DNA of 64,000 nt, taken from positions 288,001 through 352,000 of the forward strand of contig WGNK01000003.1 of NCBI GenBank assembly GCA_016124535.1, in the 5' to 3' direction. Every line of letters starts with the position of its first letter. The first letter of the stretch is position 1. Below, in pieces: positions 44,949 to 54,900 of the stretch. A program made the translations under genes and the position numbers. The DNA comes from Azospirillum sp. Lineage in GTDB: Bacteria > Pseudomonadota > Alphaproteobacteria > Azospirillales > Azospirillaceae. The notes under the pieces were generated by a model. The model worked only from the letters and a program-made list of their open reading frames with translations, made no database searches and was not told the origin of the DNA.

Positions 44949-45977
44949 ATGCAGGACGAGGTTTCGCCCAGCCGAATCATGGAAATCGGCATGGGTTTCT
45001 GGGCGTCGAAAACGTTGCTCAGCGCGGTCGAATTGGGGGTCTTTACCGCATTGGGTGGCAAGACCCGGACCGGCGCAGAGCTGGAGCCGGCGCTGGGCCT
45101 GCACCCGCGCGCGACCTATGATTTTCTCGACGCGCTGGTCGCGTTGGGCCTGCTCGACCGCGACGGCACCGGCGCCGCCGGCTGTTACCGCAATACGCCG
45201 GCTACCGCGGCGTTCCTCGACCGCGCCAGCCCGCGCTATATTGGCGGCATTCTCGAGATGGCCAATGCGCGGCTATTTCGGTTCTGGGCGGAACTGACCC
45301 CGGCGCTGACGACCGGCCAGCCGCAGAATGAGATCAAGCACACCGGAAAACCGTTCTTCGAAGCGCTTTACGCCGATCCGGCCCGGCTGGAGCAGTTCCT
45401 CGACGCCATGGCCGGCGCCTCGATGGCGAATTTCGCCGCTTTCGCGGAGAAATTCGACTTCTCGCGCTACGCCACCCTGGTCGATATCGGCGGTGCCACC
45501 GGCCAGCTGTCGTGCTTTGTCGCCGGCCGCCATCGCCATATCGCGTGCCGCTCCTGCGACCTGCCGGTGGTGACGCCGATCGCGGCCCGGCGCGTCGCCG
45601 AGCGCGGCCTCGCCGACCGCGTGCAGGTCGCGACCCTCGATTTTTTCACCGATGAATTCCCGAGCGCCGATCTGATCACCATGGGCATGATCCTTCACGA
45701 CTGGGATCTCGATAACAAAAAGATGCTGATCGCCAAAGCCTATCGCGCGCTGCCGCCGGGCGGGGCCTTGGTGGCCATCGAAACGATTATCGACGACGAG
45801 CGCCGGCAGAACGCCTTCGGCCTGCTTATGTCATTGAATATGCTGATAGAGTTTGGCAACGCCTTCGATTACACCGGCGCCGATTTCGCCCGTTGGTGTC
45901 GCGAGGCCGGCTTCAGCCGATGCGAAATCCTGCCGCTGGCCGGGCCGGCAAGCGCCGCGATCGCCTACAAGGACTAG
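44949..45977 (+). CDS. SAM-dependent O-methyltransferase (Methyltransf_2 type)
   Basis: The ATG at 44949 follows GGGGGG and gives 342 residues. Residues 1-100 form a winged-helix dimerisation domain (SAVELGVFTALGG, ATYDFLDALVALGLLDR). The catalytic domain has the SAM loop VDIGGATGQL, an acidic DLPVV, and MILHDWDLDNKKMLI with the His-Asp pair used as base in plant-type O-methyltransferases. The fold is shared with hydroxyneurosporene and antibiotic methyltransferases, so the substrate cannot be set. It is 92 bases after ETF-QO and converges on the giant repeat-protein gene with only three bases between stops. Confidence 0.88.
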   Translation: MQDEVSPSRIMEIGMGFWASKTLLSAVELGVFTALGGKTRTGAELEPALGLHPRATYDFLDALVALGLLDRDGTGAAGCYRNTPATAAFLDRASPRYIGGILEMANARLFRFWAELTPALTTGQPQNEIKHTGKPFFEALYADPARLEQFLDAMAGASMANFAAFAEKFDFSRYATLVDIGGATGQLSCFVAGRHRHIACRSCDLPVVTPIAARRVAERGLADRVQVATLDFFTDEFPSADLITMGMILHDWDLDNKKMLIAKAYRALPPGGALVAIETIIDDERRQNAFGLLMSLNMLIEFGNAFDYTGADFARWCREAGFSRCEILPLAGPASAAIAYKD

Positions 45978-45980
45978 ACC

Positions 45981-48900
45981 CTAACTCCAGACGAAGTTAT
46001 CCGCCGACAGCGAGGCGCCGGAGACGCCGGCCAGCGTGACTTGCATGTCGGCGCCGCCGTGGCCGTCGACATCGACGTAGAGTACCTTGGAATTGTTGTC
46101 GAACACCGCCGAAGAGTTGCCACCGCCGGCGAAATAGCCGTTGGTCTGCAGGCTGAAATGGCCGTGCAACAGATCCTCGAAGTAGAGCTTGTCGTTGGCG
46201 GTGCTGAAATCCTTGATGGTGTCGCTGAACACCGAGATCGAATCGAACACCGAATTGTAGACGATGGTGTCGTGACCGGCGCCGGTGGTTATGACGTCGT
46301 GGCCCCAGCCGGCTTCGATGGTGTCGTTGCCGCTGCCGGCGACGATGGTAATCGCATTGGGCGACAGCACCGTGATGTGGTCGCCGGCATTGCCGCCGAC
46401 CAGGGTCTGGGTCCAGGTCACGGTGACATCGTTGGAGGCACCGGCGAACAAGGTCAGGGTGTCGCGGCCCCAGCCGAGATCGATCGAACCGTGGATCGCC
46501 GTACCGAGCGTGACCTTGTCGTCGCCCGAGCCGCCGATCAGACTCTCGACGTTGAACGCGGTCAGGGTGTTATCGAAATTGCCCAATGTCAGCTTGTCGG
46601 TACCGCCGCCCAGGTCGATGATCCCGCCACTGATCCGGGTTGCCAGGGTGACGGTGTCATTGCCGTTGCCGGCGGTCAGGGACTCGATGTTGCTGATCGT
46701 CAGGGTATTGGCGAAATTGCCCAGCGTCAGCGAATCGGTGCCGCCGCCCAGATCGATGGTCATGCCCGACGCTGCGGTGGAGAGCACCACGGTGTCGTTC
46801 TTCGAGCCGCCGATCAGGGTCTCGATGCCTGAAAGCGTGATCGTGCCGGCGACGTCGCCAAGGCGGACGGTATCGGTATGGGACCCGCCGATCAGGGTCT
46901 CGATATTGGTCGCGGTGACCAGATTGTTGCCGGCACCCGACAGGATCAGCCTGTCCGAGCCGCCGCCGAGATCGGCGATCAGGCCGGTGGTCGCTTCGCC
47001 CAGGGTCACGGTATCGGCCCCGGCACCGCCGGTCAGGGTCTGGATGTCGGATACGGTCAGCAGATTGCTGCCGCTGCCCGACAGGGTCAGACGGTCGATG
47101 CCGCCATTGAGATCGATCACCATGCCGGTGGTTGCGGCGCCGAGCGTGATCGTGTCGTGGCCGCCGCCGCCGATCAGGGTTTCGATGCCACTGACCAGGA
47201 CTGTGTTGTTGCTGTCGCCCAGCGTCACCCGGTCGACGCCGGCACCGCCGATCAGAGTCTCGACGCCGCTCACGACCAGCGTGTTGGCGCCGGCGCCCGA
47301 CAGAATCAGCGTGTCGGTGCCGCCGCCGAGATTGTAGCTGCCCCCCGCCAAGGCGGCGTTCAGAGTCACCAGATCGTTGCCGCCACCGCCGGTCAGAGTC
47401 TCGACACCGGAAACCAGCAGAGTGTTGCTGGCGTTGTCGAGGGCGATCACGTCGATGCCGCTGCCGCCGACCAGCGTCTCGATATTGGTAATGGTAAGGC
47501 TATTGTTGCCGGCACCCGACAGGGTCAGCTGGTCGTTGCCGGCGCCGAGGTCGAATTTGCCGCCGGTGACCGCGTTGCCCAGGGTGACCAGATCGATCGC
47601 GCTGCCACCGAGGATGGTCTCGATATTGCTCGCGGTCAGACTGTTGGCCCCGGCGCTCGACAGGGTCAGCTTGTCGCTGCCGCCGGCGAGGTCGATGGTC
47701 ATGCCGGTGACCGCCGCGCTCAGGGTCACGACATCGCCCTGGGCACTGCCGATCAGCGTCTCGACCCCGGCGACGATCAGCGAGCTGTTGAGTTCGCCGA
47801 GCGTGACGCGGTCGATGCCGCTGCCGCCGATCAGGGTCTCGACGTTGCTCACCGTCAGCGTGTTGTTGCCATTGCCGGACACAGTCGATGCGCCGGACAG
47901 AGTCAACGAGTCGGCACCATTGCCGAGATTGATCACCATGCCGGTGACCGGAGCGCCGAGCGTGACGAGATCGGCCGAGCTGCCGCCGATCAGAGTCTCG
48001 ATGCCGCTCACCGCCACCGTATTGACGAAGTTCCCCAAGGTGACGACGTCGGTCGAGGCGCCGCCGATCAGGGTCTCGACATTGCTCGCGGTCAGCGTGT
48101 TGTTCCCCGCGCCGGACAGGGTCAGGCGGTCGGCGCCGGCACCGAGATCGATCTGAATGCCGGTCACCGGTGCTGCGAGCGTGACCAGATCGGCCGAGGC
48201 CCCACCGGTCACGGTCTCGACATTGGCGACGGTCAGGGTGTTGTTGCCCGTGCCGGACAGGATCAACCGGTCGGTGCCGGCGCCGAGATCGACCACGGTC
48301 CCGGTTGCCGCGGCGCCCAGGGTCACGACATCGTTCAGGCTGCCGCCGGTCACGGTCGCCAGATTGCTGACGGTCAGCGTGTTGTTGCCGAGGCTGGACA
48401 GGTTGAGGCGGTCGCTGCCGGCGCCCAGATCGACCACCATGCCGGTGGTCGCGGCGCCCAGCGTGATCACATCGGTCGAGCCGCCGCCAAGCAGGGTTTC
48501 GACCGCGCTGACTGTCATGGTGCTGCCAGCGCCGTCCAGAGTGACCCGGTCGAGACCGGAGCCGCCGATCAAGGTTTCGATACCGCTGACGGCAATGGTA
48601 TTGCCGCCGGCGCCCAGCGTGACCGCGTCGGCCGAAGCGCCGCCGATCAGGGTTTCGAGATTGGTCGCGGTCAGCGTGTTGGTGCCGGCGCCGGACAGGG
48701 TCAGGCGGTCGGCGCCGGCGCCAAGATCGATCTGGAGGCCGGTCACCGGTGCTGCGAGCGTGACCAGATCGGTTGAGGCCCCGCCGGTCACGGTCTCGAC
48801 ATTGGCGACGGTCAGGGTGTTGTTGCCCGTGCCGGACAGGATCAACCGGTCGGTGCCGGCGCCGAGATCCACCACGGTCCCGGTTGCCGCGGCGCCCAGG

Positions 48901-51900
48901 GTCACGACATCGTTCAGGCTGCCGCCGGTCACGGTCGCCAGATTGCTGACGGTCAGCGTGTTGTTGCCGAGGCTGGACAGGTTGAGGCGGTCGCTGCCCG
49001 CGCCGAGATCGACCACCATGCCGGTGGTTGCGCCGTCAAGCGTGATCACGTCGGCCGAGGCACTGCCGATCAGGGTCTCGATCCGGCTCACCGTCATGGT
49101 GCCGCCACCGCCGCCGATCACCACGGTGTCGTTGCCGGCGCTGCCGGTCAGGCGCTCGATGCCGCTTACGCTGACCGTGCCGCCAGTGCCGCCAAGGGTC
49201 ACCGCATCGCTCGCCGCCCCGCCGATCAGAGTCTCGACATTGGTCGCGGTCAGCGTGTTGGTGTTGCCGCTGGACAGGGCCAGGGTATCGCTGCCGCCGC
49301 CCAGATCGATCACCAGGCCGGTGACCGGTTCGGTCAGGGTGACGAAATCATTGGAGGCGCCGCCGATCACCGTCTCGACATTGCGCACCGTCACCGTATT
49401 GGCCGAAGTGCCGGCGAGGATCAGCTGATCGTTGCCGGCGCCGAGATCGACCACGGTGCCGGTTGCCGCCGATGCCAGGGTCACGACATCGCCCAGACTG
49501 CCGCCGGTCAGGGTCGCGAGGTTGCTCACGGTCAGCGTGTTGTTGCCGGCACTCGACAGGGTCAGGCGGTCGCTGCCGGCGTCGAGATCAACCACCATCC
49601 CGGTGGTCGCGGCCCCCAGCGTGATCACATCGGTCGAGCCGCCGCCGACCAGAGTCTGGACATTGCTCACCGTCATGGTGGCGCCCAGGCCGTCCAGCAC
49701 CACCTTGTCGTTGCCCGAGCCGCCGGTCAGCCGCTCGATCCCGCTCACCGTCACGGTATTGCCGCCGGCACCCAGCGTGACGACATCGGTCGCCGAGCCG
49801 CCGACCAGCGATTCGATATTGGTGGCGGTGACCGTGTTGTTGCCGGCGCTCGACAGCGTCAGGGTGTCGATGCCACTGCCCAGGTCGATGGCAAAGCCGG
49901 TGGTGGCATCGGCCAGGGTGACCGCGTCGGCGGAGGCGCCGCCGACCACCGATTCGACGTTGCGGAGGGTGACGCTATTGCTGGTGGTCCCGGACAGAAT
50001 CAGCCGATCGTTGCCGGCGCCGAGATCGACCAAGGCGCCGGTCGCCGCCGAAGACAGGGTGATCACGTCGCTGGAGGCGCCGCCGATCACCGTCTCGACA
50101 TTGGCCACGGTCAAGGTGTTGTTGCCGGCCCCGGACAGGGTCAATTGATCGGCGCCGGCGAGCAGATCGACCACCATACCGGTGGTGGCGGTGCCGAGCG
50201 TGATCACGTCGGTGGCATTGGTTCCGAGCAGAGTCTCGACCGCGTTCACGGTCATGGTTGAGCCGGCGCCTGCGAGCGTGACTTTGTCGAGACCGCCGCC
50301 GCCGGACAGAGTCTCGATCCCGCTGACGGTGACCGTGTTGCCGCCGCCGCCGAGCGTGACCACGTCGACCGACGCACCGCCGATCAGGTTCTCGACATTG
50401 CTTGCGGTCAGGGTGTTGTCGCCGCTCGACGACAGGGTCAGCGAATCGTCGCCGCCGTCGAAATCCACCACCATGCCGGTAACCGCGTTGGTCAGGGTGA
50501 CCACGTCGGAGCCGGCGCCGCCGGCCAGGGTTTCGATGCCGACCAGGGTGATCGAGCCGTTGGCGTCGCCCAGCGTCACCACATCGGTGCCGGAACCGCC
50601 GATCAGGGTCTCGACATTGCTGACCGTGACCGTGTTGTCGCCGGCCCCGGACAGGGTCAGGGTGTCGACGCCGCCGCCCAGATCGATCACCGCGCCGGTC
50701 GTCGGGCTGGCCAGCGTGACGGTGTCGCCGGCGGCACCGGCCAGCAGGGTTTCGACCCCGTTCACCGTCAGGACGTTGGCGCCGGTCCCCGACAAGGTCA
50801 GCTGGTCGATGCCGCTGCCGAGATCGATCGCCATGCCGGTGACCGGTGCGTTCAGCGTCACCACGTCGTTGCCGCTGCCGCCGATCAGGGTCTCGATACC
50901 GGCCACGGTCACGGTATTGGCGGCACTGGCCAGGGTGACCACGTCGACCCCGGCGCCGCCGACCAGGTTTTCGATGTTGGCGACGGTCAGCGTATTGTTG
51001 CCGGCGCCGGACAGGGTCAGCTGATCGACGCCGCCGCCGAAATCGACCACCATCCCGGTCACCGGATTGACCAGCGTGACGATGTCGACGCTGGCGCTGC
51101 CGGCCAGGGTTTCGACCCCGACCAGGGTGATCGAATCGTTGGCATTGCCCAGCGTGACGACATCGATCCCGGAGCCGCCGATCAGGGTCTCGACATTGCT
51201 GACCGTGACCGTGTTGTTGCCGGCGCTCGACAGGGTCAGGGTGTCGATCCCGCCGCCGAGATCGATCACCGAACCGGTGGTCGCCTGGGCAAAGGTCACG
51301 ATGTCGCTCGAGGCCCCGCCGACCAGCGTTTCCACACCGCTGATGCTCAAGGTGTTGGCGCCGGTGCCGGCGAGGGTCAGCGTGTCGCTGCCGCCCCGCA
51401 GGTCGATCGCCATCCCGGTGGTGGCGCTGGTCAGGGTCACGACATCGGCGCCGGTGCCGCCGATCAGGGTCTCGATCCTGCTGACCGTCACCGTATTGGC
51501 CGAACTGGACAGCGTGACCACATCGGTCGAGGCGCCGCCGATCAGGGTCTCGATATTGGCGGCGGTCAGCGTGTTGTTGCCGGCGCTGGACAGGGTCAGC
51601 GAATCGGCGCCGCCGGCGAAATCGACGGTCATGCCGGTGGTGGCCGATCCCAGCGTGACGATGTCGGAGGACGCGCTGCCCGCCAGGGTCTCGATGTCGA
51701 TCAGGGTGATCGAGCCGTTGGAATCGCCAAGGGTCACGGTATCGCTGGCCGAGCCGCCGATCAGCGTCTCGACGCCGATCACGGTCACCGTGTTGTCGCC
51801 GGCGCCCGACAGGGTCACCTTGTCGACCCCGGCGCCGAGATTGATCAGCGAGCCGGTGGTGGCGGCACTGAAGGCGATGATGTCGCTGTTCTTGCCGCCG

Positions 51901-54900
51901 GTCAGGGTTTCGATATGGGCGACGGTCAGGGTATTGGCGGTCGCGCCGGCGAGGGTCAGGGTGTCGGTGCCCCCGCCAAGATCCACCACCATGCCGGTGA
52001 GCGCAGCGGTCAGCGTCACCACATCGTCGCCGTCACCGCCGATCAGGGTTTCGATCGCGGTCGCGGTCAGCGTATTGCCGGTACTGCCCAGCGTGACCGC
52101 GTCGGTCTTGCTGCCGCCAACCAGGGATTCGACGCCGCCGACGGTCAGGGTGTTGTCGCCCGCCGACGACAGGGTCAGCTTGTCGATGCCGCTGCCAAGG
52201 TCGAACCTTCCGCCGGATACCGCGCCGCCCAGGGTCACGAGGTCGGCCGAGGCGCTGCCGGTCAGGGATTCGATCCCGGTCACGATCACCGTGCTGCCGG
52301 TGCCCAGGGTCACGTCATCGACCGCACTGCCGCCGATCAGGGTTTCGACATTGCTGACGGTCAGGGTATTGGCGCCGGCATCCGACAGGGTCAGGCTGTC
52401 CCGACCGGCGCCGAGATTGGCGACCATGCCGGTGACTGCGGTTCCCAGAGTAATGGTGTCGGCGCCGCCGCCGCCAATCAGCGTTTCGACGTTGGCAATC
52501 GTCAGCTTGTTGACGCCGCCGGAGTATAGCGTCAGGGCGTCATTCCCGCCGCCGAGGTCGATCGCCATGCCGGTTGCCGCGGCGGTAAGCTTGACCGCAT
52601 CGTCCGCGGCGCCGCCGATCAGGGTCTCGATCCCGGTCAGCGTGATGGTATTGCCGGCATCGCCCAACGTCACCACGTCGGTCCGGGTGCCGCCGATCAG
52701 GGATTCGACGCCGCCGACGGTCAGGGTATTGTCCCCGCTGCGGGCGAGCGTCAGCTTGTCGACCCCGCCGCCGAGGTCGATGGTCACGCCCGAGACCGCC
52801 GTGCCCAGCGTGATGGTATCGGCCGAAGCCCCGCCCAGCAGGGTTTCGATGCCGCTGACCGTCATATTGTTGATCTGGCTGCCCAGAGACACCACGTCGG
52901 TGGCGCTGCCGCCGATCAGGGTCTCGACCCCGGCGATCGTGAGGGTATTGTTGCCGGTGCCGGAAAGCGTCAGGATATCGGCGCCGCCCTTGAGGTCGAC
53001 CGTCATGCCGGTGACCGCCTCGCCCAAGGTCACACTGTCCTTGACGCTGCCGCCGAAGAGGGTTTCGACCCCGGTCACCACCACGGTCTGAATCACGTTA
53101 CCCAGGGTCACGATGTCGTTTGCGCTGCCGCCGACCACGGTTTCGGCGCTGACCACGGTGACCCGGTTGTCCCCGGCGCCCGACAAGGTGACGCGGTCGT
53201 CTCCGGCACCCAGACTGATCAGGCTGCCGGTGGTGGCACCGCCGATCGTCACGTCGTCGGCGCCTTTGCCGCCGATCAGGGTTTCGATGTCGCTGACGGT
53301 AAGGGTGTTGCTGTCCTTGATCAGGGTAACGATGTCGTCGCCGGCGCCGCCCAGCAGGGTTTCGACATTGAGGAAGCTGATCTTGTTGTTGCCGGCACTC
53401 GACAGCCGCAGCGAATCGTTGCCGTCGCCCAGATCGATCCGGGTGTTGTTGGCAATACCACTCAGCGTGACCACGTCGTCCTGGGCGCCGCCGATCAGTG
53501 ACTCAACCGCATTGACCGTCAGCGTATTGTTGCCGGCCGAAGACAGGGCCAGGCGATCGATACCAGCGCCGAGATCGACGGTCATGCCCTCGACCGGCGC
53601 GGACAGCGCGATCAGATCCCGCGATTTGCCGCCGGTCAACGACTCAACGTCGCTCACCGCCATGGAGTTGACGACGTTGGTCAGGAAAACCGAATCCGTG
53701 GCGCTGCCGCCGACCAGGGATTCGACGGCTCTCACGGTCACGGTGTTGTTGCCGGCGCTGGACAGCGTCAGCAGGTCATTGCCGCCGCCGAGGTCCACCA
53801 TCATGCCGGAGACCGCGTTGCCCAGGGTGACCACGTCCCCTGCGCGGCCACCGGTCAGGGAGCCGACCGAGAACACGGTGATCGTGTTGGACGCCGTGGC
53901 CAGCTGGACCGCGTCGCCGTTGCCGCTGCCGACCAGGGTTTCGACATTGCTGACCACCAGCAGCTTCTTGCCGGCATCGGTCAGGATCAATTCGTCGTCG
54001 CCGGCGCCGAGGTCGACGATCAGCCGGGTGGTGGCCGCGCTCAGCGTGACCACATCGGACGATTGTCCGCCGATCAGGCGTTCGACATTGGCGATGGTCA
54101 GAGTGTTGTCGCCGGTGCTCGACAGGATCAGGGTATCGGTGCGGTTGCCGGTGCCGAGATCCACAAACATCCCGGTGACCGCATCAGCCAGGGTGATGGA
54201 ATCCAGACCGACGCCGCTGATCAGCGTCTCAACGCCGCTCACGGTCACAACGCTGCCCAGCTTGCCGAGATCGACCAGGTCGGTGGCACTGCCGCCGATC
54301 AGGGTCTCGACATTGGCGACGGTCAGCGTGTTGTCGCCGGCGCCGGACAAAGTCAGGCTGTCTCTGCCCGCCGCGAGATCGACCTTCATCCCGGTGACCG
54401 GCGCGGACAAGACCACGCTGTCGGCCGAGGCGCTGCCGATCAAGGTCTCGACCGCGCTGACCGACACCGTGCCGGCGGACGGTCCCAAGGTCACCAGGTC
54501 GGTGGCGCTGCCGCCGATCAGGGTTTCGACCGAGGTCACGGCCAGGGTATTGTCCCCGGCGCTCGACAGGGTCAGGGTGTCGGTGCCGCCGCCGAGGTCG
54601 ACCTTGCTGCGTAGCGCCGGCGTGTCCAGCGTCACTACGTCGGCCGAAGCGCCGCCGAACAGGACCTCGACATTGGCGACGGTCAGCGTGTTATCGCCGG
54701 CGCCGGACAGGGTCAGGGTGTCGACCCCCTTGCCGAGATCGACCGCCATGCCCGAGGTCGACGCCTCGAGCCTCACCTGGTCGCTGCCGCTGCCGCCGAT
54801 CAGCGTCTCGATCCCGGATACCCCGATCGCGCCGCCGCCGTTGCCCAGCGTCACGGTATCGACCGCGGTGCCGCCGACCAGCGTCTCGGCATTGCTGAGC

